A stretch of 64,000 nucleotides of DNA from Virgisporangium aliadipatigenens (GCF_016863615.1 NZ_BOPF01000037.1:48093-112092), one strand, 5' to 3'; positions 34,827-44,588 are shown, numbered from the stretch's first letter. Made by a program: numbers and translations. The notes: generated from the sequence alone by a model not told the origin.

Positions 34827-35246
34827 GCTTGCATGACAGACGGTCTTCTCGATCGCAACGACTGAGGCCAGACGAGTCGCACACCGCGCCCACGCCTCGT
34901 TCGGAGGACCGCAGTGCGCGGCGCCGACGATATCTGGGTGGACCGATTGCGGGGGGCCCGCGACTGCTGACAGTCGTCAGGTTCGAGACGGAACCTCAGA
35001 CGTCATCAGCGCCGCGCGGTTAGGGGTCGTCGTCGTTCGTGGTGCGGTGGTTGCGCTTGCCGAAGCCGCTCGAGATCCGGGTGCGGCGCAGCAGGTCGTG
35101 CTCGACACGGATGTCGCCGCGGCGGTCTGGTGAACAAACCACAGGCCAACGCCGGTGCAGGGCCTCGGCTGCGGTCCGAGGCGGGAGCCTCTTCCTCGCG
35201 CTCTGGTAAGCCAGATCGCTGCGTGACTGACAAAGCGAGATCGGGT
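34827..35246. other. Intergenic region with no supported gene
   Basis: Four hundred and twenty bases between two same-strand genes. Small frames exist on both strands without ribosome sites. No RNA gene or terminator was recognised. Confidence 0.35.
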
Positions 35247-36068
35247 TCAGGGTGCGCTGGGTGCCTGACCGATTGCGACGAAGTTCTGGCTCATTCCGAG
35301 AATCGATGGTTCGTTCTCGAGTAGTCGCAGCAGATCGAGAACCCGCTTGCGCTGCCCGGGTTCTTTGAGCCGCTCGGGGAGTTGGGGCAGCAGTTTGACA
35401 CTGCCGCTGGCGCCGACGAGCGCGCGCATCTCCAGGCCGGCCTCCTGCACTTCCTCAGCGAGATCTTCAGGCCGGTGGAAGTAGGAGGTGGTGAACTGAG
35501 TCGGGTCGCCACCGGGGTTGCGGTACTGCCCGTCGGCGAGGAACGTGATGTTCTTTTCGAATTCGTCCTGCTCGACCGGTGTGCCAAGGGCGATGTCCTC
35601 GAAGAGTGGGTAGAACCGGGACAGCGCCTTCGCCAGGACCACACCGCCCGGCCGAAGAACCCGCCGGGCCTCTCGCAGTGCCTTGATCCGGTCGTCCCTG
35701 TCCGTCAGGTGGTAAAGCGGCCCGAGGAGCAGGACGGCATCCGCAGAGGCCTCTTCGGCGTCCAACGCCCGCGCGTCTCCGACAGCCGTACTGGCCAACG
35801 GAGCGGACGCAGCGTGGGAAGCGGCCTCAGCCTGTTCCACGTGCAGCGGCACCGGATCGATCAGGTGCACCTCGTATCCGGCCGCGGCGAGCGGGAGCGC
35901 GTAGACGCCGGCTCCGCCGCCTACATCCACTACTCGTGCAGGCGCTGTGGGCAGGTAACGTTCCAGCAGGTCCCAGATCCGCAGGAACTCGATCCGCCGC
36001 TGATCGGCACTCAATCGCTTTTGTTCCAGCCCGTGCTCGTAATACGCAAGGATCTCGGGATCGATCAT
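35247..36068 (-). CDS. SAM-dependent class I methyltransferase
   Basis: A 273-residue protein with the Rossmann-type motifs of class I methyltransferases: motif I VVDVGGGAGVYALPLAAAGY, the acidic end of strand 2 (VHLIDPVP), the DADAV-like segment (SADAVLLLGPLYHLTDRDDR) and the post-strand LRPGGVVLAKA. The C-terminal part (TTSYFHRPEDLAEEVQEAG) is typical of the Methyltransf_11/25 group that acts on small molecules. The substrate is not evident. ATG at 36068 was chosen. A longer frame from 36239 adds a head unlike the family. Confidence 0.88.
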   Translation of the reverse strand: MIDPEILAYYEHGLEQKRLSADQRRIEFLRIWDLLERYLPTAPARVVDVGGGAGVYALPLAAAGYEVHLIDPVPLHVEQAEAASHAASAPLASTAVGDARALDAEEASADAVLLLGPLYHLTDRDDRIKALREARRVLRPGGVVLAKALSRFYPLFEDIALGTPVEQDEFEKNITFLADGQYRNPGGDPTQFTTSYFHRPEDLAEEVQEAGLEMRALVGASGSVKLLPQLPERLKEPGQRKRVLDLLRLLENEPSILGMSQNFVAIGQAPSAP

Positions 36069-36239
36069 GTCGGCAGACTGTAGCCGGAAAGGTGAGTGCG
36101 ACCACCGAATTTCGCTCTTGAGCGCTAGCACGACCGCTACGGCCTCATCGCGATCCACCGCGTCGAAGAGGCCGCCACTGCGGCGATCACTTCGACAACT
36201 GAGCACCGTCGCTGGCCTGAGCTGGCTGGACGACGTCAC

Positions 36240-36443
36240 ACAGAGCTCACCGATGGGAAGGCCCGTTCCCGCAGCGGACCGCTAATCGCGCTCAGCATCA
36301 CGAGGTCGACCAAATCCCGGTCACAGGGCTGCTCGACCTGTTTCACCCACTGGTAGTAGGTTGACTCGGTGATCTGAGGACACGTAGCAGTAGCGCGACC
36401 GCGAAGCGGTCACGGTGTTCGTTGACGAACCTCATGACCCGGG
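36240..36443 (-). pseudogene. IS3-family transposase (OrfB) remnant
   Basis: A minus-strand frame starts MRFVNEHRDRFAVALLLRVL, nearly the same as the OrfB start of the complete IS3 at 56287 (MRFVDEHRDRFAVALLLRVL). After a frameshift it continues ITESTYYQWVKQVEQP, matching the family's STFYRWL segment, then decays. Only about 65 of about 307 codons remain, with no catalytic residues. It is a relic of an older insertion of a related IS. Confidence 0.7.
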
Positions 36444-36744
36444 TCGGACCGAGCCGGCCGAGGACGGGTTGTTGCGGTTCGGAGTGGTATGCCGACTCGG
36501 TTCACCGGTAGATCGGCCGGCGTTGGACGAATTCCGGTCGGAGCTTGCATTCAGGGCGTCCTCGCCCTGGGGCGAGGTCGAACTGGACTTCGAAGCCGAA
36601 GAGGCTGCGATCATGACAGCAGTCGGCGGACCGAACTCGATTCTCTTTCGGGTGTACGTCGCGTCCTACGCCGATCGAGTCGGAGGGCGGCCGTTGGCGC
36701 AAGGAGGGTGTTGCGTGGCGCTTCACTGGCTCCTCGTCCGGCCG
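36444..36744. other. Gap with a plausible coding fragment
   Basis: A plus-strand frame reads LDEFRSELAFRASSPWGEVE, then AAIMTAVGGPNSILFRVYVA up to about 36735. It looks protein-like but has no start of its own and begins inside the IS3 remnant, so it may be what is left of a gene hit by that IS. No family recognised. Confidence 0.3.
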
Positions 36745-37434
36745 TCACACCTGGTCGGTGCCGCCGTTAGGGTCAACGCGAGCCAGACCGGTCTGGTAGG
36801 CGAAGACAACAAGTTGGGCGCGGTCGCGTGCCTCCAGCTTGGTCATGGCGCGGTGCACGTGGGCGCGGACGGTGAAGGGGCTGAGGTACATCCGGTCCGC
36901 GATCTCCATGTTGGACAGACCGGTCGCGACCAGAGCGACCATCTCGCGTTCGCGCGGGGTGAGCGCAGCGAGTCGTTCGGGACGGCGTGGTGGAGTGTCA
37001 ACCGGCGTGGCGAGGAAACGGGCCACCAGGGAGCGGGTCGCGGCGGGGGACAGGAGGGTGTCGCCGTCGGCGATCGTACGCACGGCATTCAGCAGCTCTT
37101 GGGCCTCGATCCCCTTGCCGATGAAGCCGCTGGCCCCTGCGCGTAGGGCTTGTGCGACGTACTCGTCGGTCTCGTAGGTGGTGAGGACCAGTACGCGGGT
37201 GGCGCGCAGATCCGGATCGGCGCAGATCTCCAAGGTGGCGGTGAGGCCGTCCATGCCGGGCATCTGGATGTCCATGATCACTACGTCCGGGCGCAGCTCG
37301 CGGGTCAGAGCCACCGCCTCAATGCCGTCGCTTGCCTCGCCGACCACGGCGATGTCGTCGGCGCTTTCGAGGAGCGTGCGGAACGCACCCCGTAGCAGCG
37401 CCTGGTCGTCGGCGAGGAGCACTCGGAGCGTCAC
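36745..37434 (-). CDS. NarL/LuxR-family response regulator
   Basis: A 229-residue regulator with receiver motifs LLADDQALLRG, phospho-acceptor Asp55 (VVIMDIQMPGMDG), VLTTYETDEY and the Lys in GFIGKG. The LuxR-type domain is LTPREREMVALVATGLSNME, then IADRMYLSPFTVRAHVHRAM. ATG at 37434 overlaps the stop of the kinase gene. Together with the kinase it faces the ABC transporter genes across about 200 bases. Confidence 0.93.
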   Translation of the reverse strand: MTLRVLLADDQALLRGAFRTLLESADDIAVVGEASDGIEAVALTRELRPDVVIMDIQMPGMDGLTATLEICADPDLRATRVLVLTTYETDEYVAQALRAGASGFIGKGIEAQELLNAVRTIADGDTLLSPAATRSLVARFLATPVDTPPRRPERLAALTPREREMVALVATGLSNMEIADRMYLSPFTVRAHVHRAMTKLEARDRAQLVVFAYQTGLARVDPNGGTDQV

Positions 37435-38666
37435 AGCGTATCCCTGGCCTCTGCGGGTGTTCCGTCAGTCCTCCGTGCTGTGTTCTCGGCAGCTGGAAGA
37501 GGCAGGAGGGCACAGACGAGAAAGCCTCCCTGGAGGCGCGCGCCAGCCGTGAGGGTTCCGCCGACCGCGGTTGCTCGTTCACGCATGCCGATCAGACCGT
37601 GGCCGGGTGGGCGCTCCGGCGTCGGAGAGCCGCTGCCGTTGTCGGTGACGGTGACGGTCACGTGGTCGCGGTTCCAGGCGATGCGCACGTGGGCGCTACT
37701 GGTGGGAGCGTGCTTGGTCACGTTCGTCAGGGCCTCTTGGATGATGCGATAGGCAGTCAGGTCGACTGCCGGTGGTGGCAGCCTGGCCGTGCCGTCCTCG
37801 TGCATCCACACCTCCAGGCCCGCGCGGCGGAAGGCGCTCAGCAGGGCGGGTACCTGCGATAGCCCGGGCGCTGGATCGGTGGGTGCGGATGTGTCGTCGG
37901 GCTGGCGCAGCAAGCCGACGGTGGCCCGCAGGTCGTCGAGGGCCTGGCGGGTGGTCTTGACCAGTTCCTCCAGGCTGGCGCGGGTCTGCTCCGGGCGGGT
38001 GTCGAAGAGGTGGGCGGCGACAGCGGCCTGCGCGTTGGCCAGGGTGATCTGGTGGGCTACAAGGTCGTGCAGTTCGCGGGCGATGCGGACCCGTTCCTCG
38101 GCTACCTTCCGGCGGGCCTCGCTGTCCCGGGTTTCCTCGGCCCGACGCGCCCGCTCCTGCACGACCGTCAGGTAGGCCCGCCGGTGCTGCGCCGAGCGGC
38201 CGAACACGGCGGCTACGAGCGGGGACGCGGCCACGGTCACCAGCCTGCTTGTGTCCTCCCACGAGAAGTCGGTCTCGAAGAACGGGGTGAAGGCGACCAG
38301 CAGTGCGGCGGATGGGAGCAGAACCGCGACCACTACCCGCAGTTCGCTGCGTACGGCGAGCGAGTAGGCGCTGATGAGTGCGGGGGCAATGACGAGTGGG
38401 CTGGGCAACAGGCCCAAGGGCGCCACGAGCATGCCGCACACGGTCGTGGCCATCGTGGTGGCCACGGGCGCGCGGTGCCGCGCCGGGAGCATCGCCGACG
38501 ACACCGCGGCGATGAGATAGGTCGGCGCCGGCGGCGGTGCCAACGTGTCGTCGTCGTGCAGCAGACCTCCGAGCAGGCAGAGCACGAACGCCACCGCGAC
38601 GACCGCTGCCTCCCGCCACCACCACATGCCGGGTCGCCCCGCCCGCGATGTCCACTTACGCGACAC
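37431..38666 (-). CDS. Sensor histidine kinase (DesK/NarX type)
   Basis: A 411-residue kinase with four to five membrane helices in the first 155 residues, HisKA_3 phospho-acceptor His200 (EERVRIARELHDLVAHQITL), N box AYRIIQEALTNVTKHAP and G box PPGHGLIGMRERATAVG. It is divergent from a LolD-type ABC transporter. In this arrangement the pair usually responds to antibiotics or envelope stress and induces the transporter. That link is inferred from position. Confidence 0.93.
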   Translation of the reverse strand: MSRKWTSRAGRPGMWWWREAAVVAVAFVLCLLGGLLHDDDTLAPPPAPTYLIAAVSSAMLPARHRAPVATTMATTVCGMLVAPLGLLPSPLVIAPALISAYSLAVRSELRVVVAVLLPSAALLVAFTPFFETDFSWEDTSRLVTVAASPLVAAVFGRSAQHRRAYLTVVQERARRAEETRDSEARRKVAEERVRIARELHDLVAHQITLANAQAAVAAHLFDTRPEQTRASLEELVKTTRQALDDLRATVGLLRQPDDTSAPTDPAPGLSQVPALLSAFRRAGLEVWMHEDGTARLPPPAVDLTAYRIIQEALTNVTKHAPTSSAHVRIAWNRDHVTVTVTDNGSGSPTPERPPGHGLIGMRERATAVGGTLTAGARLQGGFLVCALLPLPAAENTARRTDGTPAEARDTL

Positions 38667-38868
38667 ACGGTCAGGCTACGGGACGGCCACCCCCGCACAC
38701 GGGCTATGCGTGTAGTGCATCTGCACCAGAAGAGGTGCCGGGCTGGTCCGCGTGCACCAGGCGAAGACGGTTTGGGCAAACGATGTGCGACACCGCGGTG
38801 GACGACAGGGTTGGTGAGTGAATCGTCCGGCACCGGGCCGGACGGCAGAGCAGCCGGGGGGAGAATCG

Positions 38869-39666
38869 TTGAAGGACACCGGAGACATCACCGACGCGGT
38901 GCGGCTGACGGCCGTCCGCAAGGTCTACGGACGGCGCGACAACCAGGTGGTGGCGCTCGACGGCGTGACGACGCGGTTCGGTCGAGGAACGTTCACAGCG
39001 ATCATGGGGCCATCGGGGTCCGGCAAGAGCACCCTGCTGCAATGCGCGGCCGGGCTCGACCAGCCGACGTCGGGTTCGGTTCTGATCGAGGAGCACGAGC
39101 TCAGCGAGATGAACGAGACCGAGCTGACGAAGCTGCGGCGAGACCGGATCGGCTTCGTCTTCCAGGCGTTCAACCTGCTGCCGGTGCTCACCGTGCGGCA
39201 GAACGTGACGTTGCCGCTGCGGCTCGCCGGCCGCAAACCGGCCCCGGGCCGGGTATCGACCGTTCTGGACCAGGTTGGCCTGGCCCAGCGGAGCAACCAC
39301 CGTCCTGCGGAGCTGTCCGGTGGGCAGCAGCAGCGGGTCGCCATCGCGCGGGCGTTGGTCAGCGAACCGGCCGTCATCTTCGCCGACGAGCCGACCGGCG
39401 CGCTGGACACGAGGACCGCGCGCGACATTCTCGCGCTGCTGCGGCACGCGTCACAGGCGGCTGGCCAGACGATCGTGATGGTGACCCACGATCCGGTCGC
39501 GGCGTCGTTCGCCGATCGCGTCCTGTTCCTCGCCGACGGGCGCCTGGCCGGTGAGCTGGACTCGCCGACGCCGCAATCCGTGGCCGACCGAATGACCCAC
39601 CTGGGCGCCTTCGCCGACGAAGATCCCCTCCCGCGGTTGGCGACGAGCCGAGGAGGGCAGCGCTGA
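38869..39666 (+). CDS. ABC transporter ATPase (LolD/MacB type)
   Basis: About 265 residues with Walker A GPSGSGKST, signature LSGGQQQR, Walker B VIFADEPTGALD and the switch His in VMVTHDP. Layout and length fit the LolD/MacB/FtsE group that works with FtsX-type permeases. TTG at 38869 has GGGGGAG five bases before it. The more upstream GTG at 38818 is possible but has no clear ribosome site. The ATG of the permease overlaps its stop by one base. Confidence 0.92.
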   Translation: MKDTGDITDAVRLTAVRKVYGRRDNQVVALDGVTTRFGRGTFTAIMGPSGSGKSTLLQCAAGLDQPTSGSVLIEEHELSEMNETELTKLRRDRIGFVFQAFNLLPVLTVRQNVTLPLRLAGRKPAPGRVSTVLDQVGLAQRSNHRPAELSGGQQQRVAIARALVSEPAVIFADEPTGALDTRTARDILALLRHASQAAGQTIVMVTHDPVAASFADRVLFLADGRLAGELDSPTPQSVADRMTHLGAFADEDPLPRLATSRGGQR

Positions 39667-41918
39667 TGCTCGCGTTCGCATTGCGCACCCTGCGGTTTCG
39701 CGCGGGCATGTTCGTGGCGGCTTTTCTCGCCATGTTCATAGCGGCGGCCATCATGATGGCTTGTGGCGGCCTGATCGAGACCAGCATCCGCACCGCTGTG
39801 CCGCCGCGACAGCTGGCCTCGGCCGACGTCGTCGTCGCCGGCGACCAGGAATACCACGACTCCGGTGGCGACCCCGACGAACCTCCGATCCTGCCCGAGC
39901 GGGTCCGTATCGACGCGGGGCTGGCGGACACGATCGCGGCGCTGCCTGGTGTGCGAAAGACCGAGAGCTTCGTCTTCGAGGGTGTCCCGCCGGCGGGTAC
40001 GGTCGACGCGATCGGTGTGATCGCCAAGCCGGGAGTGGACATCGGCGAGCTCCGGAAGCGGATCGACGCCGAGTTGGATGCCACGACCGTCACCCTGGTC
40101 GGTGACGAACGGGGGCAGGCCGAACTGCGCGAGGCCAAGGCGAGCGGCGTTGCGGTGATGGGCCTGGCCGGAATCCTCACCGCCTTCGCGATCCTGGTGT
40201 CGATCTTCGGGGTGGCCTCCATGCTCGCCCTCTCGATCGCCCAGCGCCAGCAGGACCTGGCGCTGCTGCGAGCCGTGGGCGCGACGCCTCGCCAAATGCG
40301 CCGGCTGATCCTTCGCGAGACGCTGCTGCTGTCCCTGCTCGCCACCGCACTAGCCTCCTTCCCGGGCCGGTTCCTGGGCGAGTTCGTGTTCGACCAGCTC
40401 GCTGAGCGCGGGATCGCCGCGGACGGCGTGGCCTTCCATCAGGGCTGGATCCCCACCATCGCCGCCATGGCGGTGGCGATCCTCGCGGCCCTGGCCGGTG
40501 CCCTGGGCGCCGGCAGAAGGGCGTCGCGCGTCAAGCCGACCCAGGCGCTCGCGGAGGTCTCCGTCGAAGGCAGGCTGATCGGCGCCGGGCGCTTGCTGCT
40601 GGCGGTGATCGTCCTCGGCGGTGGGCTGGCCCTGACCATCGTGACCATCGCCGTGATGAGTGGACCGCTCTCGCCGGCCACCGCCGCACCTGCCGTGATC
40701 CTGCTCGCCATCGGGTTCGCGTTGCTGGCACCCGTGCTGACGAAGGTCACGACCTTTGCCGTGCAGTGGCCCGTGCGCGCGTTGGGTGGTGTGACCGGCC
40801 AGCTCGCCGTGCTCAACGCACGTGGGCGCAGCGGCCGGCTGGCGGCCGTGATGGGGCCGGTCATCCTGCTCACCGCGGTGTCGACCGGAATCCTGTACCT
40901 CCAGGCGACGAACGACAAGGCTGATCGGCAGAGCTTCGCCGACAATCTGGTCGCCGACGCCGTGGTGACCACCCAGGACCGCTTCGACCCAGACCTGGTG
41001 GGACGGATCAACGGCCTGCCGGGCGTCGCCGGCGCCTCGGAGTACGTCGACAGTGTCGGCTTCATCGAGAGTCCGAGGGACAGCTCGCCGATGAACGAGG
41101 GCTGGACCCTGCAGGGCGTCACCGCCGCCGGCGCCGACGCCACCACGCCCGTCAAGGTCACCGCGGGCAGCATCTCCGACCTGCACGACGACACGATCGC
41201 GATCGAGGACCAGCACGCCGACAAGCTAGGCGTCGACGTCGGCGCCACGATCAAGCTGCGGATGGGCGACAACACCCCTCTCGACCTGCGGGTGGCCGCG
41301 CTGTTCTCCGCCCCGGACGACTACAACACCCTCTTGCTGCCCGCCGACACCCTGGCTGCCCACACCACCGAGGGACACGCGACGCGCATCCTGGTCAAAT
41401 CTGACGGGAACATCACGCCCGAGCAGCTGGTGGCGGACCTGACCGAGGTGACCTCCGCCGAGAAGGGACTGGCCGTCACCGGCCGCGACGTGCTGTTGAC
41501 GGAGTTTGACGACCAGAAGCAGACCGCCAACTTCGCGATCTACATCATGGTGCTCATGATCGCGGGGTACGCGGCGATCACGGTAATCAACACTCTGGCG
41601 TCGAGCACGGCGGCGAGGCGACGGGAGTTCGGGCTGCAGCGGCTCGCCGGCTCGACTCGAAGCCAGGTGATGCGGATGGTCGGCCTGGAGGGCGCGATCC
41701 TGGCCGCCAGCGGCATCGCGCTCGGCACCGTTGCCGTGATCGGGATCCTGGTGCCGGTCAGCCTCAAGCGCCTCGACTCGGTAATACCCGCCGGATCCCC
41801 GTGGATCTACGTGTCGACGGCCGCACTCGCCGTCCTGCTGACGCTCGGAGCCATGCTCCTGCCCGCGTGGCGGGCGACGCGTGGCCGGCCGGCCGAGGCG
41901 GCACTCGCCCTCGAATAG
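39666..41918 (+). CDS. FtsX-family ABC permease
   Basis: A 750-residue permease with two FtsX repeats. The first is ILVSIFGVASMLALSIAQRQ followed by QDLALLRAVGATPRQMRRLI. The second, at the C-terminus, is AITVINTLASSTAARRREFG followed by LQRLAGSTRSQVMRMVGLEG. A large extracytoplasmic domain lies between them (about residues 410-600) and smaller ones follow the first helix. MacB-like and BceB-like systems of this build move lipids, peptides or drugs, or sense envelope antibiotics. The ligand is not evident. Confidence 0.9.
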   Translation: MLAFALRTLRFRAGMFVAAFLAMFIAAAIMMACGGLIETSIRTAVPPRQLASADVVVAGDQEYHDSGGDPDEPPILPERVRIDAGLADTIAALPGVRKTESFVFEGVPPAGTVDAIGVIAKPGVDIGELRKRIDAELDATTVTLVGDERGQAELREAKASGVAVMGLAGILTAFAILVSIFGVASMLALSIAQRQQDLALLRAVGATPRQMRRLILRETLLLSLLATALASFPGRFLGEFVFDQLAERGIAADGVAFHQGWIPTIAAMAVAILAALAGALGAGRRASRVKPTQALAEVSVEGRLIGAGRLLLAVIVLGGGLALTIVTIAVMSGPLSPATAAPAVILLAIGFALLAPVLTKVTTFAVQWPVRALGGVTGQLAVLNARGRSGRLAAVMGPVILLTAVSTGILYLQATNDKADRQSFADNLVADAVVTTQDRFDPDLVGRINGLPGVAGASEYVDSVGFIESPRDSSPMNEGWTLQGVTAAGADATTPVKVTAGSISDLHDDTIAIEDQHADKLGVDVGATIKLRMGDNTPLDLRVAALFSAPDDYNTLLLPADTLAAHTTEGHATRILVKSDGNITPEQLVADLTEVTSAEKGLAVTGRDVLLTEFDDQKQTANFAIYIMVLMIAGYAAITVINTLASSTAARRREFGLQRLAGSTRSQVMRMVGLEGAILAASGIALGTVAVIGILVPVSLKRLDSVIPAGSPWIYVSTAALAVLLTLGAMLLPAWRATRGRPAEAALALE

Positions 41919-41982
41919 CCAGGGCGGCATACCGCGGCCGTTTTGAAGCCTCACGCTGCGAGCTCTTCTATCTGAGATGACT

Positions 41983-41996
41983 CTCTTATTTGAGAA
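41983..41996. promoter_or_regulatory. Candidate operator upstream of the RraA-like gene
   Basis: CTCTTATTTGAGAA lies 13 bases before the ATG at 42009 and matches 12 of 14 positions of TTCTTATATGAGAA upstream of the DUF3500 gene. A similar half-site (TTCTATCTGAGA) is found just before it. The shared symmetric motif points to one regulator, most likely the TetR encoded at 43813. Confidence 0.55.
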
Positions 41997-42008
41997 TGGA
42001 ATCCCACA

Positions 42009-42668
42009 ATGTTCATTGTTGCGGCGACGGACAGGCTGTTCATCGCTCCGAGCTGGGATCGCGTGGCGGCGGCGAAGACTCGCCGTCTGGAGCGGGTGCC
42101 CGCGGCCAACGTCGGCGACGCGTTGCAGCGGATGACCGTCATGGACGGCGGCATCCGGCTGTGCACCGAGCGCGGCGCGCTACTGGGAAACGCGCTGACG
42201 GTTGACGTGCGGTCGGGTGACAACCTGGCCATCCACCGGGCGCTCGACGAAGCCCGACCGGGCGATGTCCTGGTGGTCAACGGGCACGGGGACATGACCC
42301 GTGCGCTGATCGGGGACCTCATCGGTGAGATCATGGTGAACGCCGGGGTCGTCGGCGCGGTGGTCGACGGTGCCGTCCGCGACGTCCAGGCGCTGTCCGA
42401 GATGGGCCTGGCCGTCTACGCGCGCGCGGTCACCCCCGCCGGACCTTTCAAGGACGGGCCCGGCACCATCGGTGCGCCGGTGGCGGTCGGCGGCGTGGTG
42501 GTGACAGCAGGTGACGTGCTCGTCGGTGATTCCGACGGCGTCGTCGTCGTTCCACGGCACCGCGTGATGGAGGTCGTGGAGGCGGTCGACGGGATCGGCG
42601 AAAAGGAGCAGGCGCTTCGGCAGCGCATCCTCGCCGCGCGCGCCGGCCGTGCGGCGGTGGCCCTGTGA
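42009..42668 (+). CDS. RraA-like / 4-hydroxy-4-methyl-2-oxoglutarate aldolase family
   Basis: A 219-residue protein of the RraA/HMG-aldolase fold. It has AANVGDALQRMTVMDGGI early on, ARPGDVLVVNGHGDMTRALI, and the conserved AVVDGAVRDVQALSEMGLAV with the active-site Arg-Asp. Members cleave 4-hydroxy-4-methyl-2-oxoglutarate or decarboxylate oxaloacetate, or inhibit RNase E. Only the aldolase type fits an enzyme cluster. Its stop overlaps the GTG of the aminotransferase gene. Confidence 0.85.
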   Translation: MFIVAATDRLFIAPSWDRVAAAKTRRLERVPAANVGDALQRMTVMDGGIRLCTERGALLGNALTVDVRSGDNLAIHRALDEARPGDVLVVNGHGDMTRALIGDLIGEIMVNAGVVGAVVDGAVRDVQALSEMGLAVYARAVTPAGPFKDGPGTIGAPVAVGGVVVTAGDVLVGDSDGVVVVPRHRVMEVVEAVDGIGEKEQALRQRILAARAGRAAVAL

Positions 42669-43816
42669 CCACCATCGTGCCCGCCCTCCGGATGGAGGAG
42701 CTGCGCCGCTGCTCGCGGCGCCCGGCCCTTGGCCCGGCACCGCCGGGGGCTGTCTCCCTTGCCATGGGCGAGCCGGACTTCCCGACACCGTCACCGGTGA
42801 TCGAGGCCGCCGCGGCGGCCTTGCGCAGGGGAGACACGCACTACGCCGACCAGAAGGGCCTGCGGGAGCTGCGCGCCGCGTTGGCGTCCAGGCTGCCGGC
42901 GCATCCGGGCCGGATGTGGACCGCGGAGGACGTCGTGGTGACGCACGGCGCGACCGCCGCGCTGGCGTCCGCCGTGCTCGCGATGATCGGCCCCGGTGAC
43001 CGTGTCGTCATTCCGGAGCCCGCCTACTCGCTCTACGCCGACCTGGTCGTTTTCGCCGGGGGAACGGTGGACTTCGTCCCGCTCGCCCCGGACCTGCATT
43101 GGGACGTCGACGCATTGGCCGCCGCGCTTCCCGGGGCGGCGATGGTGATGTTCTCGAATCCGTCGAACCCGACCGGCATCGTGCACCGCAGGGAGGAGCT
43201 CGAGGCCCTCGGGAAGCTGCTCGACGGCTCCGACACCCTGGTCGTCAGCGATGAGGCGTACCACCGGCTGGTCTATCCGGGGCATGTGTTCACCTCGACG
43301 TTGGAGATCGAATCGCTGCGCGATCGGACGGTGTACGTGCAGACGTTCTCCAAGACCTACGCGATGACCGGCTGGCGCGTTGGGTACCTGGCCGGGCCGC
43401 GTGCGGTGGTGGACGCGGTGGCGCACGGGCACCGGACCCACAACGGCTCGTTGAATACGGCGGTCCAGCACGCGGCCCTTGCTGCTCTTGATCTGCCGGA
43501 CAGCGTCGTCGATGCCATGGTCGACAGGTACCGGCAGCGTCGCGAACTCGTGGTCGCCCACCTGTCCGGGATTCCCGGGCTGCACCTGGTTCCGCCGGAG
43601 GGAGCGTTCTACGGGTTCCTTCGCTACGACGCCGACCTGCCCTCCGAAGCGATCGTTCGCGAGCTCGCCGAGCGGGCGGTGATGGTGCGGGCCGGCGCCG
43701 AGTACGGGCCCTCGGGCGAGGGGCACATCCGGATCTCGTTCGCGGCCTCTGAGGAGGACCTGCGGACCGGCCTGGCCCGCATCGTCCGTCATCTCGGCGA
43801 TGAGAGAAACCAATGA
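42665..43816 (+). CDS. Class I/II (fold-type I) PLP aminotransferase
   Basis: A 383-residue enzyme. It has SLAMGEPDFPTPSPVIEAAA at the start, substrate and PLP contacts THGATAALASAVLAM, SNPSNPTGIV and SDEAYHRLVYPG, and the PLP-binding Lys in TFSKTYAMTGWRVGYLAG. The C-terminal Arg (GHIRISFA) would bind the substrate carboxylate. The closest layout is aspartate/aromatic aminotransferase AAT-I. It is translationally coupled to the RraA-like gene before it and the TetR gene after it. Confidence 0.92.
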   Translation: MTTIVPALRMEELRRCSRRPALGPAPPGAVSLAMGEPDFPTPSPVIEAAAAALRRGDTHYADQKGLRELRAALASRLPAHPGRMWTAEDVVVTHGATAALASAVLAMIGPGDRVVIPEPAYSLYADLVVFAGGTVDFVPLAPDLHWDVDALAAALPGAAMVMFSNPSNPTGIVHRREELEALGKLLDGSDTLVVSDEAYHRLVYPGHVFTSTLEIESLRDRTVYVQTFSKTYAMTGWRVGYLAGPRAVVDAVAHGHRTHNGSLNTAVQHAALAALDLPDSVVDAMVDRYRQRRELVVAHLSGIPGLHLVPPEGAFYGFLRYDADLPSEAIVRELAERAVMVRAGAEYGPSGEGHIRISFAASEEDLRTGLARIVRHLGDERNQ

Positions 43817-44457
43817 GGTTCGGCGAGGGCGGAGGGGCCATGACCGATCAGCAGGCGTCCCGGCGCGGCGGGCGCCAGCCACGCAGTGACGCCCGCCGCA
43901 ACCATCGGCGCCTCCTCAAGGCCGTCGGCGAGCCTGCCCGCGAGGCGCCCGATCAGCTCACCATGCAGGCCGTCGCGTCCCGCGCGGAGGTCGGCCCGGC
44001 TACCGCCTACCGCTACTACTCCTCGCTCGACGAGGTGCTCGCGGCTTATGTGCTCAGCGTCGTCGAGGAGCTCCGCGATTTCAGTGCGGCATCGACCGCG
44101 CAAGGGCGACCGCTGTTCGATTCCGTCGTGAACAAATGGGTGGACCTGCTTGCCGAACACGGGCCGGCATTGGTGCAGCTCCGATCCAGGCGAGGTTATC
44201 TGGAGCGGCTCCATGATGGGAACGAGATCATGGTCGCGCTGCGGGATGCCTGGAGCAGGCCGGTGGAAGGGCTGCTCGACGACATCGGCCTCCCGGAAAA
44301 GTTGATCGAGTACGCCGTGTTCCGCGCCAACATGATGTTCGACCCGCGGGAAATCCAGGATCTGCTACAGGAGACGGACCTGTCCCGCCCGGAGGTCATC
44401 ACGCGGCTGACCGAGGCATACGGCGGCGCGCTGCGTGGTTGGGCCCGGGCCGGCTGA
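43813..44457 (+). CDS. TetR-family regulator of the 42-51 kb cluster
   Basis: A 214-residue TetR protein with a basic head and a helix-turn-helix (QAVASRAEVGPATAYRYYSS). The rest is an all-helical ligand domain (FDSVVNKWVDLLAEHGPALV). ATG overlaps the aminotransferase stop. It lies between two operons that share the TTCTTAT-type palindrome and is therefore the best candidate to control both. The effector is unknown, perhaps a substrate or product of the encoded enzymes. Confidence 0.88.
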   Translation: MRFGEGGGAMTDQQASRRGGRQPRSDARRNHRRLLKAVGEPAREAPDQLTMQAVASRAEVGPATAYRYYSSLDEVLAAYVLSVVEELRDFSAASTAQGRPLFDSVVNKWVDLLAEHGPALVQLRSRRGYLERLHDGNEIMVALRDAWSRPVEGLLDDIGLPEKLIEYAVFRANMMFDPREIQDLLQETDLSRPEVITRLTEAYGGALRGWARAG

Positions 44458-44588
44458 TCGTTCCGGGCGCAGACGCCGACCCGACGAACTCGGCGCCGGG
44501 CGCCGGCGGTGCGCGGCTGTCCCGTGCGCGGCGCACTTGCTGCTGATCCGGCTACTCCAGCGGTGGCACGCGTGACCTTTCTTTGCGC

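Noticed and set aside
36415..37146. A plus-strand frame spanning the IS3 relic and the response regulator
   Set aside because: Its second half is the complement of the regulator gene. Only the first 300 bases look protein-like, and they have no start.
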